Assembly: GCA_902363805.1 (NCBI GenBank)
Contig: CABJBF010000005.1
Coordinates: 62,001 to 126,000 of the forward strand
Length of the DNA: 64,000 nucleotides
Reading direction: 5' to 3'
Source: Eubacteriaceae bacterium
GTDB lineage: Bacteria > Bacillota > Clostridia > Lachnospirales > Lachnospiraceae
Below the pieces are notes generated by a model that saw nothing but the letters and a program-made list of their open reading frames with translations, did not search any database and was not told where the DNA came from. The translations under genes were made by a program, and so were the position numbers. The first letter of the stretch is position 1. Each line of letters starts with the position of its first letter. Of this stretch, positions 37,111 through 44,267 are shown piece by piece.

Positions 37111-37302
37111 ATGAATTTTACAAGCAGCCCTTTTGAACGAATGATGAAGGAAGTACCGCACCCTGGCTGGGACAATGACAACCCTTGTAAGGGATGCCGT
37201 TACTACAAGGAGTGCAAAGGAAAGAAAAAACAGTGCCGGAAGAAATTCCGGGCGCTGATCGTGGAGCCCCGCCCTTCGGGCCATCGTGGCCCGAAGTCTT
37301 AA
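37111..37302 (+). CDS. Small Cys-rich protein
   Basis: The protein has about 63 residues and begins MNFTSSPFERMMKEVPHPG. CKGCRYYKECKGKKKQC could bind a metal ion through four Cys. ATG at 37111 follows CGGAGG at a better distance than the in-frame ATG at 37105. The last nine codons come from a dyad copy (PSGHRGPKS). It touches the next gene with no gap. The role is unknown. Confidence 0.6.
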   Translation: MNFTSSPFERMMKEVPHPGWDNDNPCKGCRYYKECKGKKKQCRKKFRALIVEPRPSGHRGPKS

Positions 37303-37704
37303 ATGGACGCCCGGGAGCTGACCCGTGACGAGAAGAAGAAAATCCGTTCTCTGGTCACGGGGATGTGTGCCAACTATGACAGAGAAAGCGGCCTGTGCCT
37401 TCCTCTGGACTGTGCCTGTTATATGCTGCACAAGTGCTGGACAGGGGCGTACTGCCGTTACTTCCGTGAGGCTGTCCTGCCCCTTGACCCGGAGCTTCAA
37501 GCGGCGCTGACAACGGAAGGCATCTCCCCGGAACTGCGGGCCTGTGCGGTCTGCGGAAAGGCGTTTTTGCCCGAGGGGCGTCAAGCCTACTGTTCCGACG
37601 CCTGCAAGGCCGAAGGGAACCGCCGAAAAAGCCGGGAACGCATGAGGAAAATGCGGGAGAAAAGGCCGGGCGGCTGTTACGATTTGCCGCCTCCAAAGGC
37701 TTGA
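37303..37704 (+). CDS. Cysteine-rich VLP-domain ICE protein
   Basis: This 133-residue protein begins MDARELTRDEKKKIRSLVTG directly after the previous stop. Its N-terminal half has a Cys cluster (MCANYD, LPLDCACYM, KCWTGAYCRYF). A second zinc-ribbon-like part reads CAVCGKAFLPEGRQAYCSDAC and is followed by basic residues. It resembles the cysteine-rich VLP family of ICE proteins and probably binds zinc and nucleic acid. No separate ribosome binding site is seen because a dyad copy occupies its usual place, so translation is probably coupled. Confidence 0.72.
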   Translation: MDARELTRDEKKKIRSLVTGMCANYDRESGLCLPLDCACYMLHKCWTGAYCRYFREAVLPLDPELQAALTTEGISPELRACAVCGKAFLPEGRQAYCSDACKAEGNRRKSRERMRKMREKRPGGCYDLPPPKA

Positions 37705-37836
37705 CATTCCGGGTTTTTTTGAGGGCGTTTCCGGGGTGGGAATATCTTATTACATTTCTCCCCGGTCTGCCCTCTTATTTCGTAACATCCAGCACTTCGG
37801 GTCATGTTAGCCCGAGGCACAGAAAGGAGGTATCTC

Positions 37837-38427
37837 TTGGAGACAGTACAAGGATATGTGATTTTGAAAGCTGCCACCTTTGAAACCGGACACGGCTTTG
37901 CGCTGGGGCATAATCCGGGAGCGCCGAGCCCCTTTGTGACCTGGCAGTTTACCGAGGGGGAAAACGGCCATCGGGATTACTACTGGGGCCGCTATGGAAC
38001 CAGTCAGGCGTGGGCGCAGCGGGACTTTGACCGCCGGGTGGACGACTATCAGCAACTTTACCATGCGGCGGTCAAGCATACCGAGCTGGGACCGGAGGGC
38101 GTTTACCGCTATTATTCCACCCAGCGGCCCGTGGACATAGGAACTTACCCGAAGCTGCCGGATAACCAGCCTCTTTCCATCGTCAACTACGACGATGACA
38201 GGCGGCGTCCTGTGGCAGACGGCAGTCTGATGGCATGGGGCGAACTGACCTACGCAAAGCCGCTGACCGAAAAGCAGATGGAGGATTATGAACTGAAACC
38301 AGCACCGGGCAATCCTGACCGGGTGCGCCCATCCATTACCGCCCGGCTCAAAGAAGGAACCAGAGGGCAGGAACCCCCGAAGGAGCCCGGCCAGAAGCGG
38401 AGCCATAAAAACCATGAGGAACGATAA
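37837..38427 (+). CDS. Conserved ICE protein of unknown function
   Basis: This 196-residue protein starts at TTG (LETVQGYVILKAATF) 6-7 bases after AAAGGAGG. Conserved-looking parts are FVTWQFTEGENGHRDYYWG and YRYYSTQRPVDIGTYPKLP. No membrane segment is present. The C-terminus is Lys/Arg-rich. I recognise it as a regular gene between the Cys-rich gene and MobC in this ICE group, but no function is known. A dyad copy at 37795 precedes it. Confidence 0.65.
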   Translation: METVQGYVILKAATFETGHGFALGHNPGAPSPFVTWQFTEGENGHRDYYWGRYGTSQAWAQRDFDRRVDDYQQLYHAAVKHTELGPEGVYRYYSTQRPVDIGTYPKLPDNQPLSIVNYDDDRRRPVADGSLMAWGELTYAKPLTEKQMEDYELKPAPGNPDRVRPSITARLKEGTRGQEPPKEPGQKRSHKNHEER

Positions 38428-38439
38428 AGGAGGATCGCC

Positions 38440-38622
38440 ATGCACGAAAAAGACAACTATCTGAAAACCGCCGAGCTCTCCACAGAGCAGAACTGCAACA
38501 TGATCGACGGCGTACCCAACAACACGCCCATCCCACCCACGCCCCCGGAGCTGGACGCAAAACCGCTTGATAAGGTAAAGGAACCCAAAGAGCGCCGGAA
38601 AGGCCGGGAGCTGGAACGCTGA
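38440..38622 (+). CDS. Small acidic Pro-rich protein
   Basis: This 60-residue protein begins MHEKDNYLKTAELSTEQNCN behind AAAGGAGG and contains PNNTPIPPTPPELDAKP and a basic tail. Its TGA stop overlaps the ATG of mobC (ATGG/TGATGG), so the two are cotranslated. It may be an accessory relaxosome peptide, but this is inferred only from position. Confidence 0.6.
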   Translation: MHEKDNYLKTAELSTEQNCNMIDGVPNNTPIPPTPPELDAKPLDKVKEPKERRKGRELER

Positions 38623-38963
38623 TGGAGAACCGCAAGCGGAATGTCCATCTGCACGTCATGGTAACGCCGGACGAGCTGGCAGCCATCCATGAACGGATGG
38701 CTGAGGCGGGCATTTCCAACGCCGGGGCTTATGTACGGAAAATGGCTCTGAATGGGTATATCCTGCACATCGACCTTGCGCCCGTAAAAGAGCTGATCTC
38801 TCTGCAACGGCGCTGTTCTAACAATCTCAATCAGGTTGCCATACACGCACATACCTATGGCGTGTACCCGGAGGAAATCGACGGATTGAAGCGGGACTAT
38901 GAAAAGCTGTGGGGCGAGGTGTCAAAGGTGTTGCGGGAGCTCTCCGAGCTGGTGGCAAAGTAA
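38622..38963 (+). CDS. mobC: MobC relaxosome accessory protein
   Basis: This 113-residue protein has a ribbon-helix-helix-like N-terminus (RNVHLHVMVTPDELAAIHERM). The MobC signature follows (SNAGAYVRKMALNGYI, then LQRRCSNNLNQVAIHAHTYG). MobC binds near the transfer origin and opens DNA for the relaxase. It lies upstream of the relaxase gene and is followed by an intrinsic terminator. Confidence 0.88.
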   Translation: MENRKRNVHLHVMVTPDELAAIHERMAEAGISNAGAYVRKMALNGYILHIDLAPVKELISLQRRCSNNLNQVAIHAHTYGVYPEEIDGLKRDYEKLWGEVSKVLRELSELVAK

Positions 38964-38965
38964 GA

Positions 38966-39015
38966 CGAGGGCGGCAGGCTTCCGTTGCGGGGCTTGCCGC
39001 CCTGCTCTTTTTTTA
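38966..39015 (+). terminator. Intrinsic terminator after mobC
   Basis: AGGGCGGCA and TGCCGCCCT form a strong stem with internal pairing, followed by GCTCTTTTTTT. It ends the long transfer operon before the promoter at 39075-39103 starts the next unit. A dyad copy follows at 39019. Confidence 0.85.
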
Positions 39016-39074
39016 CCACTTCGGGCCAGTATGACCCGAAGGTTTGGGACAGGATTCACTAATCTTTCGCAACA

Positions 39075-39103
39075 TTTATGTCCCCGGGCAGGCATGATAA
39101 AAT
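39075..39103 (+). promoter_or_regulatory. Promoter for the CD1845-like gene and relaxase
   Basis: TTTATG, 17 bases and TAAAAT lie 36 bases before the CD1845-like start. The preceding TTTCGCAACATT is also found in front of the recombinase promoter (48881-48891). The shared upstream element suggests a common regulator for mobilisation and excision. Confidence 0.5.
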
Positions 39104-39138
39104 AGAGGTAGGAAGGATAGATAAAGGAGGTTTTGAAG

Positions 39139-39429
39139 ATGAAGATACTGCTGAAAATATTGGTTGCTCCCTTTGCTTTGGCGTTGTCCCTTCTGGCGGC
39201 TCTGCTGGTGTTCCTGTTTGATATTTGTGCCGTCCTGCTGACGATTGCCTCTGTGATCCTGGCGGTGCTGGGTGTCGCTCTCTTTTTCACGCCGACGCCC
39301 ATAGGCGGGATTGTATTTCTGTTTCTTGCCTTCCTTCTTTCGCCGTATGGACTGCAAGCGGCGGCGGGCTCCCTTCTTTGGGCGCTGGACGGAGGCAAAT
39401 CCGCTTTGTACCGGTTTCTGGCAAGTTAA
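39139..39429 (+). CDS. CD1845-like small membrane protein
   Basis: This 96-residue protein begins MKILLKILVAPFALALSLLA; ATG at 39139 follows AAAGGAGG. It has two or three membrane segments (about 5-27, 30-52, 55-72) and a short charged tail. The family is regular in Tn1549-like ICEs just before the relaxase gene. Its role is unknown. It could fix the relaxosome to the membrane. Confidence 0.72.
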   Translation: MKILLKILVAPFALALSLLAALLVFLFDICAVLLTIASVILAVLGVALFFTPTPIGGIVFLFLAFLLSPYGLQAAAGSLLWALDGGKSALYRFLAS

Positions 39430-39508
39430 GCAGCCTCGGGCCATACTGGCCCGAAGTCGGGGCGGTCGGAATGGGCCGCCCCTTTCTCATGGAAAGGAGG
39501 AATGATTT

Positions 39509-40924
39509 TTGGCTACCACAACTTTGTTACAGCGCCATGCGGGCGAAGGCGAAACGATTGCCGAGGCTATCCGGGATTGTCTGGACTATGGCAAGGACCC
39601 GGAGAAAACAGAAAGCGGAAAGTATATCTCCGCTTATGAATGTGATCCGGCCACCGTGGCGGACGAGTTCCTTTTGGCAAAGGCCAGCTATGCCGCTATG
39701 ACGGGCCGGGAACAGAAGAAAGAAAATAATGTGCTGTGCTATCAGATACGACAATCCTTCTATCCGGGCGAGATCACCCCGAAGGAGGCGAACCGTATCG
39801 GCTATGAGCTGGCTATGCGCTGGACAAAGGGGCGGCACGCTTTTATCGTTACCACGCACACCGATAAGCAGCACATCCATTGTCACATTTATTACAACTC
39901 CACCACCCTTGACTGCACTCGGAAATTCCGAAATTTTTGGGGCTCCAGCTTCGCCCTTCGGCGGCTCTCTGACAGGCTGTGCCTTGAAAACGGGCTGTCC
40001 ATCGTGGAGAACCCGAAGCCCCGGAGCAAGAGCAAGTATCGGAACTATGGGGAGTGGCAGAAAGACCGGAAAGGGCCGCTTTCCTATCAGGACCGACTGC
40101 GCCTTGCCATTGATACTGCGCTGGCGGAACGCCCCGCTGATCTGGACGAATTTCTCAATTTGATGAAGCGGGCCGGGTATGAGGTCAAGACGGTTCGGGG
40201 CGGCGGTATCAGCTTCCGGCTGACCGGGCAGGGACAGGAACGCTTCACCCGTCTGCGTGCCTCCACGCTGGGGGACGGCTACGACTTGCAAGATGTTCTG
40301 TCCACCATTGAGGGCAAAGAAAAACACCCCGGGCGCTCGGAGCGGAAAATCAGTCTGGCGGTGGATATTCAAGCAAAGCTGGCTGCCGGTAAGGGGCCGG
40401 GATATGAACGCTGGGCGAAGGTATTTAACATTAAGCAGATGGCCGCCGCTCTTGCCTATATACAGGACAATAACCTGACCGATTATGAGCAGTTGGCGAA
40501 GAAAGCCACCGAGGCGGCAGACCGTTTCCATGTTATTTCCGAACAGGTCAAGCAGACGGAACAGGCCATGAAAACCAATGCTGGGCTAAAGGCCGCAACG
40601 GTTCAGTATGCCAAAACCCGCCCAGTCTTTGAGCAGTATAAGGCGACGAAGTACAGCCGGAAATTCCTTGCGGAGCATGAGGCCGACCTTGAACTGTACC
40701 GGGCTGCACAAGCGGAAATGCGCTCTCTGCTGGGCGGGGCGAAGCTCCCTAAAATGGATGTGCTGAAGGAGGAAGGCCGCAAGCTCACAGCAAAGAAAAA
40801 ACAGCTCTATGGAGAATACCAGAAGGCACGACGGGATATGCAGGAGATCGTCACGATCAAGGCGAACATTGACACTCTGATGGGCTACACCGAGCCGGGA
40901 AGAAAGCAGGAAAAGGAGCGTTAA
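39509..40924 (+). CDS. Relaxase (MobP-type, VirD2-like)
   Basis: This 471-residue protein starts at TTG behind GGAAAGGAGG. The N-terminal relaxase domain contains the likely nicking Tyr in DYGKDPEKT, the conserved YQIRQSFYPGEITPKEANRIG, and the metal-binding HTDKQHIHCHIYYN (near 117-130). A long helical C-terminal half follows (about 290-471). Relaxases nick one strand at oriT, stay bound through Tyr and lead the DNA into the channel. Dyad copies flank the gene at 39434 and 40959. Confidence 0.92.
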   Translation: MATTTLLQRHAGEGETIAEAIRDCLDYGKDPEKTESGKYISAYECDPATVADEFLLAKASYAAMTGREQKKENNVLCYQIRQSFYPGEITPKEANRIGYELAMRWTKGRHAFIVTTHTDKQHIHCHIYYNSTTLDCTRKFRNFWGSSFALRRLSDRLCLENGLSIVENPKPRSKSKYRNYGEWQKDRKGPLSYQDRLRLAIDTALAERPADLDEFLNLMKRAGYEVKTVRGGGISFRLTGQGQERFTRLRASTLGDGYDLQDVLSTIEGKEKHPGRSERKISLAVDIQAKLAAGKGPGYERWAKVFNIKQMAAALAYIQDNNLTDYEQLAKKATEAADRFHVISEQVKQTEQAMKTNAGLKAATVQYAKTRPVFEQYKATKYSRKFLAEHEADLELYRAAQAEMRSLLGGAKLPKMDVLKEEGRKLTAKKKQLYGEYQKARRDMQEIVTIKANIDTLMGYTEPGRKQEKER

Positions 40925-41093
40925 GGTTATGAAAATAAGGAGCAAAGCGACGCTGACACTTCGGGTCATGTTGGCCCGAAGATACGGGTTTGGGGCGAGC
41001 CCCAACAAGCCGCCTTTGTGCCACTTGTGGCCACAGAGGCATTGCTTGCCACTTAGCGACAGCCCCTAAAATGGCGCAAAAAAACAGAGGCCC

Positions 41094-41459
41094 TTATTCT
41101 GGAACCTCCGTTTCTCTGGCTTTCTTAATGCCCTCGGCTGTGGCTTCTATTACAACAAGCTCTTTTTCATTCATAGAATTTAGGAGCACATCAATGTGCT
41201 TTCTGCAAGAACTTGACCTTGCCCCTCCGTCCGCATGAATAAACTGGTCAACTGAAACGTCAAACATGGTAATGAGTTTAACAAAAAGGTCGAAGCTGGG
41301 ATACTGACCTTTGTTCTCAATATTCATAATGGTACGGGAGTCACGGTCTACTAATTCCGCAACGTAGGCTTGTGTCCAGCCCTTTTCTTCTCTGGCTCTT
41401 TTGAGAGCTGCCCCGAGGCCGTGAAAGTCAAACCTTCTTTCATCTTGGTTCATTCTCAT
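41094..41459 (-). CDS. XRE-family transcriptional regulator
   Basis: This 121-residue protein has an N-terminal helix-turn-helix (ALKRAREEKGWTQAYVAELVDRDSRTIMNIENKGQ split around residues 18-50, then PSFDLFVKLITMFDVSVDQF). The C-terminal half may sense a signal. It is one of the very few minus-strand genes in the ICE and points away from the two-component operon, as repressors often do. It may hold the cargo or the transfer genes off. ATG at 41459 or 41453 can be the start. Confidence 0.85.
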   Translation of the reverse strand: MRMNQDERRFDFHGLGAALKRAREEKGWTQAYVAELVDRDSRTIMNIENKGQYPSFDLFVKLITMFDVSVDQFIHADGGARSSSCRKHIDVLLNSMNEKELVVIEATAEGIKKARETEVPE

Positions 41460-41613
41460 ATCACCCTATATCATTGTACATTTCGGGCTGGATTATGAGA
41501 ATGTAATGAAACTTTATGTAAGGTAGTATTTCATTTCACTATTCACTTGTAAAATCTTGATGTAAAAGCCAACAGGCTATATAATTTATGAAGAAATAAT
41601 TTTTTGAAAAATC

Positions 41614-41653
41614 CGTCCGCTGTAACATTTCGCGGACATTTGCCTGTTATACT
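41614..41653 (+). promoter_or_regulatory. Operator and promoter of the response regulator gene
   Basis: TGTAACATTTCGCGGACATT (41621-41640) is repeated at 43510. In both places a -10 element (TATACT at 41648; TACAAT at 43537) begins exactly 27 bases after the box start. GTCCGC (41615-41620) and GCGGAC are inverted around the centre. No good -35 is present, which suggests activator dependence. The response regulator just downstream is the likely binder. Confidence 0.65.
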
Positions 41654-41681
41654 ATCTGCAAAAAGCAAAGGAAGTGAGGAT

Positions 41682-42374
41682 ATGAAGCAGATTTTAATTG
41701 TCGAGGACGACAGTTTTTTGAATAAGATGGTGGCCTATAACCTGACCGCAGACGGCTATGGCGTGACTTCTGCCCTAAATGCCAGAACCGCAGCCGACGC
41801 CATCCGCCAGCGGGAATTTAATTTAGTGCTGCTGGACATCAACCTGCCGGACGGGAACGGTTTTGAACTGTGCAAGCTGATAAAGCCCCAGCACCCGGAT
41901 ACCATCGTGATTTTCCTGACCGCCAACGATCAGGAGAGCGACCAGATACGGGGTTATGAGGTGGGCGCGGTGGACTACATCACAAAGCCCTTTGTGATTG
42001 GGGCCTTGCAGCGGAAAATCAAAGCCATGTTCGCCATGCTGGAACACCACAAACCGGCCAAGGACATTTACGACGACGGGCGGTTGTTTCTGGACTTCTC
42101 GGAGCAGACGGCTTCCTTAAACGGCAAGCCCCTGACTCTATCCCCGATGGAGTACAAAATGCTGAACCTGTTTCGTAAAAATCCCCGGCAAGTGCTGACC
42201 CGTGGGCAGCTTTTGGAAAAGCTGTGGGATATAGACGAGCGGTTTGTGGACGAACACACCCTGACAACCTCCATCAGCCGTATTCGCAGCAAGATTGAAG
42301 CCGACGGCGGCGCACCCTACATCAAGACCGTTTACGGCATGGGGTATCAATGGACGGGAGGCGAGGTAAAATGA
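41682..42374 (+). CDS. OmpR-family response regulator
   Basis: This 230-residue protein has a receiver domain (VEDD near 9-12, phospho-acceptor Asp in LLDINLP near 52, Thr in FLTAND, Lys in ITKPF). A winged-helix DNA-binding domain follows (about 130-225: LTLSPMEYKMLNLF, VDEHTLTTSISRIRSKI, TVYGMGYQW). ATG at 41682 follows GGAAGTGAGG. The stop overlaps the kinase start (ATGA). Together they form the control pair for the downstream ABC transporter. Confidence 0.93.
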   Translation: MKQILIVEDDSFLNKMVAYNLTADGYGVTSALNARTAADAIRQREFNLVLLDINLPDGNGFELCKLIKPQHPDTIVIFLTANDQESDQIRGYEVGAVDYITKPFVIGALQRKIKAMFAMLEHHKPAKDIYDDGRLFLDFSEQTASLNGKPLTLSPMEYKMLNLFRKNPRQVLTRGQLLEKLWDIDERFVDEHTLTTSISRIRSKIEADGGAPYIKTVYGMGYQWTGGEVK

Positions 42375-43402
42375 AGTTTCAAAACCTCTCGGTAAAGCGG
42401 CTGTTTGGCCGGGTGGCAATGGAGCTTGTCCTCTCCATGTCCGGGATCACCATAGCTCTTTTTCTTGTGACAAAACAGATTGCGGTGCTGCTGACAGGCG
42501 GGGCGCTGCTGCTGTGCGCCATTGTAGGGATTTTTGTACTGACGCAGGCGTTTGGAAAGCGACTGTCGCAGTTTACCACTGACCTGTGCCAGACCTTAGA
42601 CCACATGATCGCCGGAAATGAAGCGCCCCAGCGGCCAGAGGACAGCGAAACCCAGCTTGCCAGAATCGGACACCGGCTGGCAAGGCTTTACCAGATCATG
42701 CAGGAGAACCGCCGCCGGGTGGACGAGGAACGGCAGGAGTTACAGACCCTTGTATCGGATATTTCCCATCAGGTGAAAACGCCGGTAAGCAATCTGAAAA
42801 TGGCGACGGACACCCTGCTGGAAAAGCCTATGGCCGAGGCAGAGCGCACCGACTTTATCCGGGGAATCCGCAGCCAGACGGATAAGCTGGACTTTCTCTT
42901 TCAGGCCCTTGTGAAAACCTCCCGTCTGGAAACAGGCGTGATCCAGTTGGACAAGAAACCGGGCCGCCTCTTTGATACCGTGGCACAGGCCATGAGTGGG
43001 ATCGTGTATGCAGCGGAGAAAAAGGAAATCGCCGTGTCCGTGGACTGCCCGGAGGATTTGACCGTTTCCCATGACAGCAAGTGGACATCGGAAGCCCTCT
43101 TTAACCTGCTGGACAATGCGGTGAAGTACACCCCGGCAGGCGGGAAAATCGCTGTGTCTGTGGTGCTGTGGGAAATGTATGTGGAAATCAAAGTGACCGA
43201 CACTGGCAAGGGCATTTCCGAAAGCAATCAGGCCGCTATCTTCCAGCGCTTCTATCGTGAGGAAGAAGTACACGAACAGCAGGGTGTGGGCATTGGCCTG
43301 TATCTGGCCCGCGAGATCGTAACGCGGCAGGGCGGCTATATCAAAGTGGTTTCGGAGCCGGGCAAGGGTTCGGAATTTTCCATTATGCTTCCCTTGCGTT
43401 GA
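42371..43402 (+). CDS. Intramembrane-sensing-type histidine kinase
   Basis: This 343-residue protein has two membrane segments (about 16-35 and 43-62) joined by only a few residues, so there is almost no external sensor domain. The H-box has the phospho-His in SDISHQVKTPVSNLKM (near 133). The N-box is LFNLLDNAVKY, with DTGKGIS and the G-box later. Kinases with this form usually sense through a partner ABC transporter, as in BceS-type peptide detoxification systems. The partner genes lie directly downstream. Confidence 0.9.
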   Translation: MKFQNLSVKRLFGRVAMELVLSMSGITIALFLVTKQIAVLLTGGALLLCAIVGIFVLTQAFGKRLSQFTTDLCQTLDHMIAGNEAPQRPEDSETQLARIGHRLARLYQIMQENRRRVDEERQELQTLVSDISHQVKTPVSNLKMATDTLLEKPMAEAERTDFIRGIRSQTDKLDFLFQALVKTSRLETGVIQLDKKPGRLFDTVAQAMSGIVYAAEKKEIAVSVDCPEDLTVSHDSKWTSEALFNLLDNAVKYTPAGGKIAVSVVLWEMYVEIKVTDTGKGISESNQAAIFQRFYREEEVHEQQGVGIGLYLAREIVTRQGGYIKVVSEPGKGSEFSIMLPLR

Positions 43403-43452
43403 GAGAAACTTTCTGCTTCGGGTCAAGTTGGCCCGAGGTGCAGAGATAAAAT

Positions 43453-43545
43453 GAAATGTCCGAGCGTTGTAACATTTCACCTCAATTTTCAATGAATTTT
43501 TTTAGCCGCTGTAACATTTCGCGGACATTTGGGTTTTACAATACA
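43453..43545 (+). promoter_or_regulatory. Operator boxes and promoter of the ABC transporter genes
   Basis: GAAATGTCCGAGC and TTGTAACATTTCA (43453-43479) are followed by TGTAACATTTCGCGGACATT (43510-43529). A -10 element (TACAAT, 43537-43542) has the same 27-base offset as in front of the response regulator gene. The first box is repeated at 46858-46884. This fits control of the transporter by the adjacent response regulator. Confidence 0.65.
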
Positions 43546-43584
43546 CTTATCAACAGGTAGGAAGCCTTGAAAGGAGTTTTGAAT

Positions 43585-44250
43585 ATGAGCGTTTTACAGA
43601 CGATTGACCTGAAAAAGTATTACGGTACAGAACCGAACATTACCCGCGCCCTTGACGGCGTAAATTTCTCCGTGGAGGACGGCGAGTTTGTGGCTGTTGT
43701 GGGAACCTCTGGTAGCGGCAAGTCCACCCTGCTTCACATGATGGGCGGGCTGGACACTCCCACCAGCGGAACCGTGATCGTCCGGGGCGAAGAACTGGCA
43801 AAGAAGAACGATGAACAGCTTACCATCTTTCGCCGCCGCAACATCGGCTTTATCTTCCAGAACTATAACCTTGTTCCTATTCTGAATGTGTATGAGAACA
43901 TCGTCCTGCCGGTGGAGCTGGACGGGGACACGGTGGATCAGAAGTTTTTGGACGAGATCGTTCACCTGCTGGGGCTGGAAGATAAACTGAAAAATATGCC
44001 GAATAATCTTTCCGGCGGACAGCAGCAGCGTGTGGCGATTGCACGCGCCCTGATTACCAAACCGGCTATCGTGCTGGCCGACGAGCCGACCGGTAACCTT
44101 GACAGCAAGACCAGCGCCGAGGTGCTGGGGCTTATCAAGCGCACCAGTGCGGAGTTCCGGCAAACCGTTGTGATGATTACCCACAACAACGATATTGCCC
44201 GTCTTGCAGATCGGATTGTCCGCATTGAGGACGGCAAAATTGTGGAATAA
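43585..44250 (+). CDS. ABC transporter ATPase (MacB/LolD type)
   Basis: This 221-residue protein has Walker A GTSGSGKST (near 38-46), a Q-loop in FIFQNYNLVP, the signature LSGGQQQRVAIARAL (near 143), Walker B IVLADEPTGNLD and a switch His in MITHNND. It begins MSVLQTIDLKKYYG behind AAAGGAG. It pairs with the FtsX-like permease 17 bases downstream. The substrate is probably a cell-envelope-active peptide, inferred from the kinase type. Confidence 0.93.
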   Translation: MSVLQTIDLKKYYGTEPNITRALDGVNFSVEDGEFVAVVGTSGSGKSTLLHMMGGLDTPTSGTVIVRGEELAKKNDEQLTIFRRRNIGFIFQNYNLVPILNVYENIVLPVELDGDTVDQKFLDEIVHLLGLEDKLKNMPNNLSGGQQQRVAIARALITKPAIVLADEPTGNLDSKTSAEVLGLIKRTSAEFRQTVVMITHNNDIARLADRIVRIEDGKIVE

Positions 44251-44267
44251 GTAGGGGGTGGCAGACT

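Noticed and set aside
40990..41005. TTGGGGCGAGCCCCAA hairpin after the relaxase gene as oriT
   Set aside because: The place fits, but no nick-site consensus or further repeats could be recognised, so I did not annotate an oriT.
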